A stretch of 64,000 nt of DNA from positions 4,004,501-4,068,500 of the forward strand of contig BSQZ01000053.1 in NCBI GenBank assembly GCA_033239005.1, in the 5' to 3' direction. How positions within the stretch are numbered: the first letter of the stretch is position 1; every line of letters starts with the position of its first letter. Shown here one piece after another: positions 19,566 through 31,513 of this stretch. The position numbers were made by a program, and so were the translations under genes. The notes under the pieces were generated by a model that saw only the letters and a list, made by a program, of their open reading frames with translations, was not told the origin of the DNA and searched no databases. This DNA is from Lamellibrachia satsuma. Its lineage: Eukaryota > Annelida > Polychaeta > Sabellida > Siboglinidae.

Positions 19566-20674
19566 TATGGATGCCTTCCCACGAACCGCGCTGGTATTCA
19601 CCAATATAAAATGTTATAAAGTTGGCCAGATGTATCTCTGCACTGGTTGTTGACACAGGCTCTAGTTCCCCGGCCTTGCATTCAGACCTGCTGCTTACTT
19701 AAGGCCATGTATGTTTGTACGAGTGTGCAGTGTGAGGTTAGAGAAACATTTGATTACGTATGGCTTGGTCTTTTTTCAAAGTTACAAAAACTGATTGCTA
19801 TGCCAGAGAGTCACCAGTAACCCGAAGAAGACAGGTTGGTACACTCACCTTTTTTGTCCGGAATTCCTGTACAACAATGTTGTACGATGAGCCACCATTA
19901 ACATTTTATCAACCATAGCTGGTCTTAAGAGAACACATATGTCGACAGCCTTTTCTAGAGGAAATATCCAAAACCAGTTAGAGGAAGCACTTCAAGAAAA
20001 CAATCAACGTCTTCCTTGCTGCGTGCTGTCATCGCCCTCCCACAACGTGAATAGATACTGCGCATAAGCCAACTCAGAAACCAACATAGAAAGACACACA
20101 TACAACTTTGAGGATTAATCTCATTCTAAAAACCAAATTGACAGATATCTGATAAGGGCGGGCTACATATAGATGAGAAAATTGTTGGACTCTCGATAAG
20201 CCAATGGCTTCCTTATCCACTTGCCATCTGGAACTTGTTGTTCGAGATGGCAATCTTGTTAAATCTTGTTAAATCTTGTTAAACCTGTTTCTGTCCGTGT
20301 TGCGCACTCGTTCAAGAATCCCAAGAAGTGAAGAAGTGAAACAAAGAACAAAATCGTCATTCTCTTTCCATTTCCCCTGACGACCGCCACTAGTACCTTT
20401 AGATACCACTAGCCGTGACGGGGAACCTTTGTAGTGGAAATATGTAAATAATGCTATTTGCGCCAGCGACAATTAATGACCACATTTCTGCACTGGTTCG
20501 TTCAAAACCTCATCCATGCTGTTCACGCCCAATAATGTTGTGGTTTCCTTGGTTTCCCATTACCGGTGATTTCGCCATTCTGTCTCATCCGAACTGCTCT
20601 TTATTCTGGCCATAACTACACGTGCATCAAAATCCAATAACCGTAAAGCCGTGGCAACCGTAATAAAGAGTAAT
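19566..20674. other. Intergenic sequence with a small 11-bp repeat
   Basis: AAATCTTGTTA is repeated three times at about 20252-20285. No gene-like island was seen. Confidence 0.4.
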
Positions 20675-21058
20675 CACGGTTGAATGAAATAAAAAAACAG
20701 CAATGGGGAATATCTAGAGATACGCAAAACTTAGATATACGCAAATCCTATCGAGAAACCGACGTCTCAGAAATAATGCGGCATTATTTGGTAAGATAAA
20801 TAAAGGCGCATTGATCTTACCAAATAATGCCGCGTTGTGTTATGAAATAATCAATTGCGATATGTTCGTTTTCTACTATAATCATCTGTGATTCGTGTGG
20901 GTCTGTAAAGCCGAGTACAATAATGGCTAGGTGGGGCAGCGCAATGTATCTCGTTCTAAAAGAAGTGACGCTCGTAAGATTGGTTAGTAATAAAATGATT
21001 TGATAGCGGGACTATTGTTATTTAATTACCCAATAATATTGTACACGCGCTCCCAGCC
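20675..21058. repeat. 384-bp dispersed repeat, copy 1, with internal hairpin
   Basis: Nearly identical over its whole length to 22057-22440. It contains a perfect 20-bp inverted repeat (GCGGCATTATTTGGTAAGAT near 20779-20798 and its complement near 20815-20834) around a 16-base loop. No open frame. It begins CACGGTTGAATG and ends GCTCCCAGCC. Confidence 0.93.
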
Positions 21059-21560
21059 GCCGCATACAAAGATTATTGTTTCTTGGGAATATAATTTAAA
21101 ACCGTTTCTGCACAAGATGTGTTCACTCACACCTTGCGCCGCATTTCTAAAATAACGTGTTTCGTTGTCCGGTGTTCCACGTGTTTTCTGTTGTTATTTA
21201 TAACAACAGCTGTGGTCTCACCTCTCGATCATAAGCACCCTCTCACATATGCGGGCTACGGACATAATGCGTGTGGGGGGCCTTGACTTTTTTCGGATAT
21301 AATTAATTAGTTCTGCCTTTGGTGCAATACAATCTACATAAACACGCGCGTATACGCAACTACGCACACACAGGTTGTGTCAATCTTGGTTTTGTCAGTC
21401 TGCGTTAGTTTTTGTGTAGGTCCGTTTTGGTCCGTGTCCATTTTGTTACGGGACCGTTTCTGTCGGGAGCTTTTCCGGTCTGGAACCGTTTCAGGGTCCG
21501 CCTATTTCGGTGTGTGTCCATTTCGGTGTGAAATCGTTTTGCCTTTAAACTCCCTCAATT
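21059..21560. other. Spacer between the two 384-bp repeats
   Basis: It contains a run of TCCGTTT/GTCCATTTTG-like words at 21415-21540 that looks like a decayed short tandem array. No gene. Confidence 0.35.
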
Positions 21561-22056
21561 AATTTAGCCCATCGCGATTCGGGTGTTTCGTCGTATCAGC
21601 CACAGCCGGTGGAGACCTTTAACATCATCCTGTCATGCGTGTCCTCTCCATCTCCCGTGCAATATGCAGGCTCCGGTGGTTCAGTGCCTGACGTTGTCGA
21701 TCCAAGCGGTTCGCCTTCGTCCTGGCTTGTTCTTTCACTCGACTTCGTCTTCGTTTGATGTTAAGACTAGATTGTGGCTTCGTCTTTACCAGTGTCAATA
21801 TTTTAATAGTTCCCGCCGCTTCGGCTGTGCTGCCCAGATATTTGTATTCTTGCTACCCAGATATTTGATTTCTTGTCGGCCCAGCTGACTCGGAGGACGT
21901 GGCGCCACACCCACATCTCAAAGGCGTCCAACGTATTCTTCACAGCCCAACTTTCTTAAACGTACAGGGCCACGCCCCAGGCGGCATTACTAATTGCGTC
22001 TTCAGACACAGCTCCATCCATGTTCTAGATGTCAACTAGTTGACTGTGAAGTGTGG
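21561..22056 (-). pseudogene. Non-LTR retrotransposon 3' coding fragments
   Basis: The minus strand near 21730-21680 reads RRRTAWIDNVRH, the R..L.W.DN...W block near the C-terminus of some LINE ORF2 proteins. A second block at 21870-22050 is partly duplicated at 22436-22620, with shared words ACATCTCAAAGGCGTCCAAC and CTTCAGACACAGC. Stops and indels are frequent. Confidence 0.5.
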
Positions 22057-22440
22057 CACGGTTGAATGAAATCAAAAACAGCAATATGGAATGTCTAGAG
22101 ATACGCAATACTTAGATATACGCAAATCCTATTGAGAAACCGACGTGTCAGAAATAATGCGGCATTATTTGGTAAGATAAATAAAGGCGCATTGATCTTA
22201 CCAAATAATGCCGTATTGTGTCATGAAATAATCAATTACGATATGTTCGTTTGTCTACTATAATCATCTGTGATTCGTGTGGGTCTGTAAAGCCGAGTAC
22301 AATAATGGCTAGGTGGGGCAGCGCAATGTATCTCGTTCTAAAAGAAGTGACGCTCGTAAGATTGGTTAGTAATAAAATGATTTGATAGCGGGACTATTGT
22401 TATTTAATTACCCAATAATATTGTACACGCGCTCCCAGCC
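22057..22440. repeat. 384-bp dispersed repeat, copy 2, with internal hairpin
   Basis: Second copy of the unit at 20675-21058, offset by about 1,382 bp in the same orientation. The hairpin is kept except for one change at the foot of its 3' arm (GCCGT instead of GCCGC). The flanks of the two copies differ, except that this one is embedded between two related LINE-like pieces. Confidence 0.93.
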
Positions 22441-22762
22441 CAACTGACGCGGAGCACATCTCAAAGGCGTCCAACGTTTTTTCGTCCGTACTCTTCACAG
22501 CCCTACATTTTTAAACGTACAGAACCACGCTCCAGACTAGCGGCTTTACTAATTGCATCTTCAGACACAGCCCGATCTATGTTCTAGATGTGAATTAGTT
22601 GAACTTGAAGTGTGACACCTCTGGCGATAGCCAATCAAACCCGTACATATTGAGTGTTGTCGCTCTCAATGTTTACAAGTGAGCCAAGATATTTGAAATA
22701 GTCTGACTGATTGATTTGTTTTCCGTCGATGTTGACGGGTTGGTGACGATTTAAAGCCATAA
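22441..22762 (-). pseudogene. Non-LTR retrotransposon RT fragment
   Basis: The minus strand near 22710-22680 reads QSDYFKYLGSLVN, the Y/FKYLGS motif that follows the RT catalytic domain in LINE ORF2 proteins. The following segment, down to 22441, matches the piece at 21870-22050. Several stops interrupt it. Confidence 0.6.
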
Positions 22763-23154
22763 TATGTGTCTTAAAGGCGGAGCCACTGTTTTTATTTTCC
22801 GCTGTTTTGCCGTACCTGATAATAAATAATGTAATAGTAGTTTCGATGATTTCACCGAGCCTAAATAAAAATATTACACAATCTAGCTAGCTAGTTGTAG
22901 TGGATTTTTTTTAATTTATTCGCGAAATGAGTCTGACGTGGGACGATCTAGTGTTGAGGAAGGAGCAGTAGGCTAACTCCGGTCAGGTCAGGGAATCTTT
23001 CTGCGTAGGTTCGCTTTAGTTTGGACTGCATACGTACGTGTACGCTTTGGGCAGGAGCCACTTCTTTCCGAAATATCTTTACTGATGAGACATTAATCGA
23101 TGGTTACTGGCGATAACTACTTAGGCTATAGACACATACAAATAGATGTCAGGA

Positions 23155-23327
23155 AGCCAACACAAAACATCACAAAACAGGAGCTCACAAGGAAAAGAAA
23201 AAGGGAAAGGACAAGAAACACTTGGCGCATAGAAGTAGAACCAGATGTGTCAAAGGCATACTATAAATGGAAAGAACTGGAAGCCTTTCATGGCCTCCGC
23301 AAGGGAGTAAACAGGCTTAATAATTAA
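23155..23327 (+). pseudogene. Non-LTR retrotransposon C-terminal fragment
   Basis: The + strand reads TRKRKRERTRNTWRIE, then YYKWKELEAFHGLRKGVNRL and a stop at about 23325. This is the GKRKRGRPRNTWRRE ... W.ELE..A..R..W pattern typical of LINE ORF2 C-termini. A sister fragment with the same motif order lies at 57440-57665. Confidence 0.62.
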
Positions 23328-23556
23328 GCCAATACGTACGTGTACTGTCACTGTAGAGCCAATATTATTTGAAATCAGTATGTTTCTTTGAAGCAAGTTA
23401 TCAGTATGAACTACGTCAGTCTTACGTGTGCTGTTTGATTTAACACACCTGACACGTACAGTTACCACTCCAAATTCGTAAGCTTTATTATATTATCGTA
23501 AAAGAAATCACCACGCTTCTGACCCATGACGCGTCATACTTGGTCTGCTCTGTGAT

Positions 23557-23840
23557 GCATTGAAAATCAATTAGAATAATGCCACAATAGCTGGATGATG
23601 ACCCGTTCAGGAAACTCGTTATGTTAACACTCAACACAACAGCTGCCATCGACTCAATCACATCATAGCACTCGTTTAGCCCCACTAACCCTAGTCGTTT
23701 GTATTGCCACGGGCTGCCAACTGCCCGTTGAGAATGAAGGAGAACTTGTGTACGGACAGAGATAGAGGTTTATAGATAGTTTTTATAGGTAGCTTTAAAT
23801 AGATGTTTGCCGAACAACAGGTAATTGAAATGAAACAGTA
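23557..23840. repeat. Inverted-repeat arm, left
   Basis: Its reverse complement matches 25786-26058 with about 10-15% differences by eye. A core of over 60 bp is almost identical (for example AACGGGCAGTTGGCAGCCCG, read on the right arm). Confidence 0.9.
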
Positions 23841-24146
23841 TTAACGGTAGACTATGCTGTGTTTTATACTAGTGTAATAAGTAGCGTCAACATATAATGT
23901 TGTGGGTGTATACTTCAATGTCCGGAGGGGTGGCAAGAGGGGCACTTACCCTCCCTAGATATGTTAAAGTTAAGTATCTTATAGCGAGAAGGGTGCTTAC
24001 TTGTATTAAATACATTAATTAATATGTTTGTTAACTAATTATTTGCAATGTTATCATAACTGTCTGTTGAAGGTCCCTTCATATGAGATTGATTTGTGTC
24101 TTGTTGTGCTTCAGCATAATATGAAATGCGCAGTGTTATTATTAAT

Positions 24147-24200
24147 GCGTGCGTGTGTGCCTGCCTGCGTGCGTGCGTGCGCGCGTGCGTGTGTTTGTGT
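24147..24200. repeat. (GTGC)n-rich microsatellite
   Basis: GCGTGCGTGC tract grading into GTGTGTTTGTGTCTCTGTG. Confidence 0.85.
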
Positions 24201-24339
24201 CTCTGTGTGTTGGCTGTACATAGCTACTGTGCGATGCAACTGCCCAATATTTAGTATACACAATCTATTGTTTTTCTTCGTTATGGTGTTAAGATATAAA
24301 GTCACGAAAAAAATTATTACTCAGATACTAGTCGAATTG

Positions 24340-24604
24340 GCGGTTGTGCCGACCACGTGGATGTGGTTGTGCTGACCACGTGTATGTGGTTGTGCTGACC
24401 ACGTGGATGTGGTCGTGCTGACCACGTGTATGTGGTCGTGCCGACCACGTGGATGTGGTTGTGCCGACCACGTGTATTTGGTTGTGCCGACCACGTGTAT
24501 GTGGTTGTGCCGACCACGTGGATGTGGTTGTGCCGACCACGTGTATGTGGTTGTGCCGACCACGTGGATGTGATTGTGCCGACCACGTGGATGTGGTTGT
24601 GCCC
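24340..24604. repeat. 23-bp minisatellite with CACGTG in every unit
   Basis: Unit GTTGTGCCGACCACGTGGAT plus GTG, about 11.5 copies with GCC/GCT, GGAT/GTAT and GGTT/GGTC variants. I count eleven CACGTG hexamers. Because 23 is not a multiple of three, all frames are open through the array, which is not coding evidence. Confidence 0.95.
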
Positions 24605-25230
24605 CATCGAAATATAGGCTTACCTTGAAGTGCAAACGTATCTTGTTTGCTATTATATTAATAACTAATAATTAATAACTAATGCGGAAATTGTCTTTCA
24701 CAACCTAACAGTATTTTATATGTAGCATGCATGTCATTGACCTAATTAAGTTATTATTTTGGTTATTCTACTAAACATCAGCCCATGGATAATTAAATGC
24801 AAACAACATGTAGTCAGTTTTATCGGTGCTCCGGTATTCGGTTCTGCCCCGCCTTACCCTACATTGCACGAACGCCAACGGTTACTAAGTACGCGTCATT
24901 GAATTTACGACTTCAGTAATTGATAGGAATTTATAAGTACACTTAGTAACCGCTGGCCTTTGTGCCATATACTCTAAAATGTGCACTGTACGTATGTCTG
25001 TATAACAGCGGATGTGTGTTAATGTTACACCTATTTTCCCGACACCGACCGAAATGAGAGTTTACTATCGCTTTATAACGACTGTCAGCAGACTAACTCG
25101 CTCAGTTAAACCATAATCATTTTGATGGGTATTTCACATTGTTTGTGCATCATAGCAAAGATAGTTTAGCAATAGGATAATATATTGCGTCAGAAAATTA
25201 AGACTATCGTGCTAGTTTGCGTATAAATTC

Positions 25231-25374
25231 AAAATGATAAGCAAGTGGTGCATGTTGCACATTTCGTATCACGCATTGAAAATGATAAGCAAGTGGTGCA
25301 TGTTGCACATTTCGTATCACGCATTGAAAATGATAAGCAAGTGGTGCATGTTGCACACTTCGTATCACGCATTG
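25231..25374. repeat. 48-bp tandem repeat, three copies
   Basis: Unit starts AAAATGATAAGCAAGTGGTG and ends ATCACGCATTG. The three copies are identical except for one base (CACATTT/CACACTT). It is an exact multiple of three, so the + frame encodes a 16-residue repeat beginning MISKWCMLHISYHALK, but the frame has no recognisable gene around it. Confidence 0.95.
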
Positions 25375-25785
25375 AAAATCAGAATCACGATCAAGGATTT
25401 TCCAGAAGGATGCTCGCTCGAACTCTTTAAATGTACAAACAGGTAAAACGACTGGTCTTTGTATCGTAAAAACATTTTACACAATAAACTATAATTTATC
25501 TATTCTAAAATCGTTTAATGGACTACATTTGTTAAATATAAGTTGAAGCCCGCGAGACCTAGACTATCTGAAATCGAAGAACCTAAAACCGTTTTGTGGC
25601 ATCCTGAAAGCGGCACAAGCGAAACAGTCCCCACGTCTTGCAGTGAGGCAGTGACGCGAAAGTGCGATCACGAGTGCCCCCCCCCCAAGTGCACCCACCC
25701 CGAACGTCCAAGAAAATACCCACAACGTTACATGTTGACGCTACTTGCTACACTGGCATTAAACACCGCATCTTCGACCGTTAAC

Positions 25786-26058
25786 GCTGTTTCATTTCGA
25801 TTGCCTGATTTTCGGCAAACATCTATTTAAAACTACCATCTATAGAGCTCTATCTCTGTCCGTAGACAAGTTCTCATTCATTCTCAACGGGCAGTTGGCA
25901 GCCCGTGGCAATACAAACGACTAGGGTTAGTGGGGCTAAACGAGTGCTATGATGTGATTGCGTCGATTACAGCTGTTGTGTTGAGTGTTGACATAACGAC
26001 TGTCCTGAACGAATCATCATCTGTCTGTCGTGGCATTATTTTCATTGATTTTCAGTGA
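25786..26058. repeat. Inverted-repeat arm, right
   Basis: Partner of 23557-23840. Shared features in order from the inner end are TGTTTCATTTC, GGCAAACATCTATTTAAA, CTCTATCTCTGTCCGTA, the AACGGGCAGTTGG core and GTGGCATTATT. About 1.95 kb lies between the arms. Confidence 0.9.
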
Positions 26059-26099
26059 CCTGTATCTGTTTAATTTGAATATTTCGCCTCGTATATCGG

Positions 26100-26215
26100 G
26101 TTTACATTTCATGCTGAATGCCAAGGTCAATATTGGTGCATAGTTAACGGTCAAATCATATTGGGAGATTGTGGTCCATTAACATTTGCGCGGTCAAGAT
26201 GTTAAAATATAATAT
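26100..26215. repeat. Dispersed repeat fragment
   Basis: Shares AAGGTCAAT, GACGGTCAAAT/AACGGTCAAAT and GGTCAAGATGTT in the same order and spacing with 62065-62160. Lies just outside the right inverted-repeat arm. Confidence 0.6.
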
Positions 26216-27202
26216 AATGTAGTGCTGGTACCATAAAAACAGGATTTTGAAGTAACAATTATCAGACACTGTACATTTAACGCTGGTGTTGGAAAAATTA
26301 CGTTCCCGATGATTCATTTTAAATAAGTATATTTCAAGTAGTTTAAACATCACATTGTAAGTAGTTATGGGGTTCTGAAATAGTAAACAGGGTTCGACAT
26401 AAATATGGATTGCCAACCCTTCCTCAATCCACAAATGCGTTGTACACGACTTGTTTAATAGCAAGAAGCCATGTCTAGTATAACCGTGTCGGCTTCTGTG
26501 GGAACGTCCGACAACTTCTAACAAACAGCTAAACATTGCGAATGCTTGCACGGATGATGTATCTAATCCATCACCATCATATCACGTCGCCAACATCCGT
26601 TTGGAAGAAACTCCGGCAACGTTTGTCGGTGAATAAACGAGCGTGTTGCTGCATGCGCGCTGGCAGCGTAATGTGACTGCGTAGTGTAACTCACCTCGGC
26701 CTCTACTATCTTCATGCGTTGTGAACACGGAGTGCTTGTGGAGTCTGTGCAAAAAGTAGTTAACGGCTGATGATAAATCTACGCCGGGGATCGTGTGTGT
26801 GCGTGTGTGTGCTCATCATAACTCCTGACAGGAAACGCGCGCCTGTAATTGCATGATGGGAAATCACCGTGAAACCGGACATTGACTGATCGACTGCTCA
26901 ACTTAGCCTAAACCCGATTTCCGTCTCACAACTCTGAAAATAAACGTCCTACCTGTGCACGATCAAAGCCTGTTTCTAATCGAGAGGCGCATAGCTGTAA
27001 AATAAAAACGGGACTTTGCTAAAGAAAACGGTACTGATGCAAGGTGCATAATCATGAATCATGTTCGTTTAGCGATCTTTGGCGATGAAATGTCAACTTA
27101 TAAATATGCAGCCTCAACTTACACGAGTCTACAGTCTCATATGTGTTTTTAAGTCTTGCACCTTTCTGGTTGTATTTTTGAGGGACATTTCCACTACAGT
27201 GC
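26216..27202. other. Intergenic sequence, nothing recognised
   Basis: No family signal. A minus-strand frame at 26156-26551 lacks splice or homology support. Confidence 0.3.
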
Positions 27203-27314
27203 CTAGCAAATATTCATCCTCATACGCATTATAGAGAAATGTCAAGAGTACCAATTATCTAGCAAATATTCACCCTCATACACATTATAGAGAAATGTCA
27301 AGAGTACCAACTAT
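27203..27314. repeat. 56-bp tandem duplication
   Basis: Two head-to-tail copies beginning CTAGCAAATATTCA and ending AGAGTACCAA(T/C)TAT, differing at about four positions. Confidence 0.93.
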
Positions 27315-27529
27315 CCTTCGTAATCTCGTTCATAGACTTCACCAAAATGTTCGACATCATCCACATATCTTCCACGTGGATAATTTTTATTTCGTACTGA
27401 ATCCCATAAAAGGCGGTATCAACAATCGAGAATATATCTCGAAATGTTTTATAAATTACAGAATATGATTGCATCCCTTTTCCCATTCTCTTCGCCGTGG
27501 CCATCGACTGGGTCCTACGTCTTGCAGCC

Positions 27530-28195
27530 AGAAGCTATCAAGGCATTGTGTGGATTGAAGAGGACTATCTGTCAGATATGGACGTTGCCGATGGCAATGC
27601 CGCCCTCTCAGACTGATACATTCAACGTGGCGTGGAGTCAGTCAGCAGATACGCTGGGGGCTTGACAAAAGAGCATCAACCACCTATAGATGTTTTTGTC
27701 AACCAGAACAAAGTGGAAACAGTAGAATATTTCACCTACTTAGGCAGCTCCACGAACTGCGAAGGAATCATCGATGGTGAGCCAACCAACTGCAGAGTAG
27801 GGAAAGAGTTAGCAGCCTTCAATCAGTTTGGGAAAATTTGGAACAGCAAAAAAATTACCCTGAAATCAAATCTCCATTTTAACAATTCAAACGTCCTGCC
27901 AGCCCTGCAATGCGGATGCGAAACCAGGCAGCTCAAAAGCATGTCAAGAAAACAAACTTGAGGCATTTAACACTAGATGCCTGCGCAAGATCTTGGGCAT
28001 TCACCGGAATGATTATGTGACTAACAAATAGGCTTGAATTCGACCCAATAAACTCCCAGCCTCATCAACAATATACAAAAGACGCATGAACTGGTTCGGT
28101 CATGTGACGAGGTTCCAACCGTATAGACCTGCTCACTAGCACAGCTAGCCACAGGAGAGGACGACCGAGAATGATTCAAATGAATCGCTTTGCTT
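27530..28195 (+). pseudogene. Non-LTR retrotransposon RT C-terminal half, decayed
   Basis: From about 27545 the + strand reads WIEEDYLSDMDVADGNAALS. The expected catalytic Y/FADD has become VADG. In another frame FTYLGSSTNCEGIIDGE, FNQFGKIWNSKKITLKSNLH and NVLPALQCGCETRQL follow (27740-27935), the standard LINE blocks after the catalytic site. The tail from 27960 to 28170 is readable only with stops and frameshifts (FNTRCLRKILG-, HRRGRP-like). The altered catalytic motif and multiple breaks make this a dead copy. Confidence 0.72.
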
Positions 28196-28197
28196 CA

Positions 28198-28256
28198 TGC
28201 GTTTGTGCGTGCGTGCGTGCGTGCGTTTGTGCGTGCGTGCGTGCGTGCGTGCATAC
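28198..28256. repeat. (GTGC)n microsatellite
   Basis: GTGCGTGC tract directly following the retrotransposon remnant. Confidence 0.9.
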
Positions 28257-28920
28257 ACGCATAGCCACACACATTGCACGTGTTTACAAAATGCACCCTC
28301 CCAGAGCGCACCACGATAAATCCAGGACCCACCCCTGGATAACACACGTTAAAAATAATGCAATTAATCAAAGTGGGCCAAAACTACCATCAGTATACGT
28401 TATAGTCGCGGCGTCGCGAGCTTTTCATTCAATCATGCGTGCGAGGTATTAATTAAGTTTGGCTGAATTGACTCAGCCGCGTCATGGACGCTCCTGCCAC
28501 CAGTTGGGAGTAGGTGTCTAGACTAGGCCTAATTAATTTCCGCAAAGGTGGTGTCGTCTTTAGGTGGCGTCACCTTTCCGTAAAGTGGATCCAAGGAAAC
28601 GCTTTTCAGCAGCGGATCGATCATACCGTTCGCTGACGCTACCGCGCCAACTCGGCTTCGACCGTGCACCGACTCTCGTTCAGCTGAGCATTATTAACAC
28701 TGGTCTGTTGTTCCAATGGGGAACCATGTACAAGTGACTGAAGACCACTGTTGCAGAAGCGTCGTCATATCCACCGAGTGACTGTGAAAGAGCTGAAGAA
28801 GCAAATTTGTGTTTAATTTAACAAGATTTGCCATCCAAGCCAAAGGCGCAGATGGCAAGTGGACAAGGAAGCCATTTGCTTATCGAGAGTCCAACAATGT
28901 TCATCTACGTGTAACCCGCC
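28257..28920. other. Intergenic sequence, nothing recognised
   Basis: GC-richer than its surroundings (28480-28700), with GGTGGTGTCGT/GGTGGCGTCACC near-repeats at 28548-28575. No exon with splice signals could be supported. Confidence 0.3.
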
Positions 28921-28924
28921 ATTC

Positions 28925-29110
28925 TGAGATATGTGTCAACCTTATTTTTAAACATATTCACGCTGCCAGCAGTTACACAATCAGTAAAAAATGTGTTCCA
29001 TTCATTTATTGTCCTCTGTGAGAACGAGTACTTCCTGATATCCAATATACACTAATCCTTTACTAATTTTACCTCATGTCCTCCGGTTATACTATCTTTT
29101 ATTGTCCAGC
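28925..29110 (-). repeat. Possible non-LTR retrotransposon 3' fragment
   Basis: Minus-strand frames give ITGGHEVK, then a stop, then LVLTEDN/NEWNTFF-like and VTAGSVNMFK-like pieces. These resemble the conserved G......K ... R.FSFS.R....WN.LP ... ...N.FK ending of one LINE group. Only composite frames show it. Confidence 0.35.
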
Positions 29111-29124
29111 TATATTTATCTACT

Positions 29125-29999
29125 ATTTGCCCAATGTCAATATCGCTCAGTCATCGCCACATTGCCGCGACTGTGAAAACCGTTACCATGGCAAACAAAA
29201 CTAGGTCGAGATCCGTCAGTGCGATGGGTGACATTTCTAAGCGCGGCAATTCTGGCAAATGTGTGAAAAGCCCCGGGGATACAATGGTATTGCTCTCATT
29301 GTAATGGATCTACTGTGAAGGTTCCCATTGGGTTGATGAAGTTAGGGCAAGTTGAACACCTAGACAAATAAATCAAAAGCGTCAACGGTAACGTGGAGGC
29401 AATAGAAGCTACCGGAAAAAAACAGTGGCGCCTCTGGTGCTTAACATAAAACTAATATACCAGTGGAGTCGCGAGTGACAGTCGATGGAAGTACCAGACT
29501 CGTCAACAGTGGCACCACTCATCAAAGCACCACTCTGCCACAACTTGATTATAAATCCAAAAGGAACATTTGTGGAGTTGTATAAACGATTGGTTGCCTG
29601 GGCAACGCAACGGGTGCTTACGACTTGTTACGTCATTGCTCCTGTGCACTTGCGCATAACATAGGGCGTAACATAGTGTCAAACGAAAACGAACGTTATT
29701 TTGTTCCTATACACACTTTTAATGCAAACACTATCCACAAGTGAATGTAATCGAATTTGACAGATTTCTTGACAAATATGAGGAGTGTATACAAATGAAA
29801 TAAATATGTGCACTTCAGATTTAGTAAAGTTTTTGCTGTGGTGAAATAGTGAGTGGCGCCACTGGTGGCGAGTTTGTGGAAGTACGACACCTCTTTGTCA
29901 AAATAAATGTCATATGGAGCGTGTTACGTTTGGTGGCAATCTTGTTAAATTAATAACTTGGAAATGCGGATCGTGTACACCCGCCACAATATGCCACAC
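29125..29999. other. Intergenic sequence, nothing firmly recognised
   Basis: Around 29150-29260 the + strand gives short Cys-rich pieces broken by stops, which might be a decayed zinc-finger segment of an element ORF1. The evidence is too weak to call. Confidence 0.25.
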
Positions 30000-30034
30000 A
30001 CACGCACGCACGTACTCACTCACTCACTCACTCA

Positions 30035-30070
<36 letters not shown>
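30000..30070. repeat. (ACGC)n/(ACTC)n microsatellite
   Basis: ACGCACGC, CACTCACT, then ACGCACGC again. Confidence 0.92.
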
Positions 30071-30863
30071 CATCATGGTTGTTATTACTATTATATTTGC
30101 AGTATAAAGCACATAAATAGTAAGTATGGTCCAACGTCAACCACATATACAATGCCACAAGACTGATACAAATAAACATGCCGAACATGATCGATATACG
30201 CTCCTATTGGTTTAATGGTTCACTAGCGTTTATGAGGTTTATTATTATCACTAAAGAAGGAACTGCACTGCTACTTGAATGATTTATGACACATATCATT
30301 TTAGTAGCACTAATTTTTTTTACACTTCATGTCGCAACCTTTTTACGCTGCCAGACAAGTCCGTTCGACGCCATGAACGCCAAGGTTACGGGGCACTCGC
30401 AACTGTTTCGCGTGACACCTTCCTTTGGCTGTCTTTATAACGGCGATCTTTCATTTCTGCCTCGCTTAAAAGACCAATAAAGAACCAAGCCACGCACGTA
30501 CACGCACACACACACTTGCTCGAACACAAGTAAAGCATGCGTCATGTGAATGTGCGCTTCTTTTGCGTACTGTCTCTTATAAATTGCAGTGTGTCAGATA
30601 AAAACGGACGAAGAGGCATGTTTGTTTAGCTACGGGAAACAAACAGTAATAATTCCAGTCGATCGACTAAGTCATTCATTACAATGCTGTGTACACCCGC
30701 TGTGCACATAGTTCATAGTGCATAACGTGTGCTTACTACGGGATGCCTAATATGCACCTTTCTCGTGTTGAACTCTGATGTCGAAATATGCTGGCGCCAA
30801 TCATCTGTCTCCAAACCTTTATCTCTCATAGCCGTTTGCGCTACAAGACAAGGCTCTAGTCCG

Positions 30864-31395
<532 letters not shown>

Positions 31396-31447
31396 TCCAT
31401 TTATAGAATCGATGAATGTAAAGGTTAGTCTGCCATGGATTGCTCTT

Positions 31448-31513
31448 CCAAGCGCTAAGACACCCCTATATGCGCTAAGATACTCCTATATGTGCTAAGA
31501 TACTCCTATATGC
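31448..31513. repeat. 22-bp tandem repeat, three copies
   Basis: GCTAAGATACTCCTATATGT-type unit with ACACCCC/ATACTCC variation. Confidence 0.88.

Noticed and set aside
20675..22440. LTR retrotransposon bounded by the 384-bp repeats
   Set aside because: The repeats do not start TG and end CA, no target duplication or primer-binding site is visible, and no gag/pol lies between them.
24317..24635. Histidine/glycine/arginine-rich repeat protein on the minus strand
   Set aside because: All frames across the 23-bp minisatellite are open, because the unit lacks stops and cycles frames.
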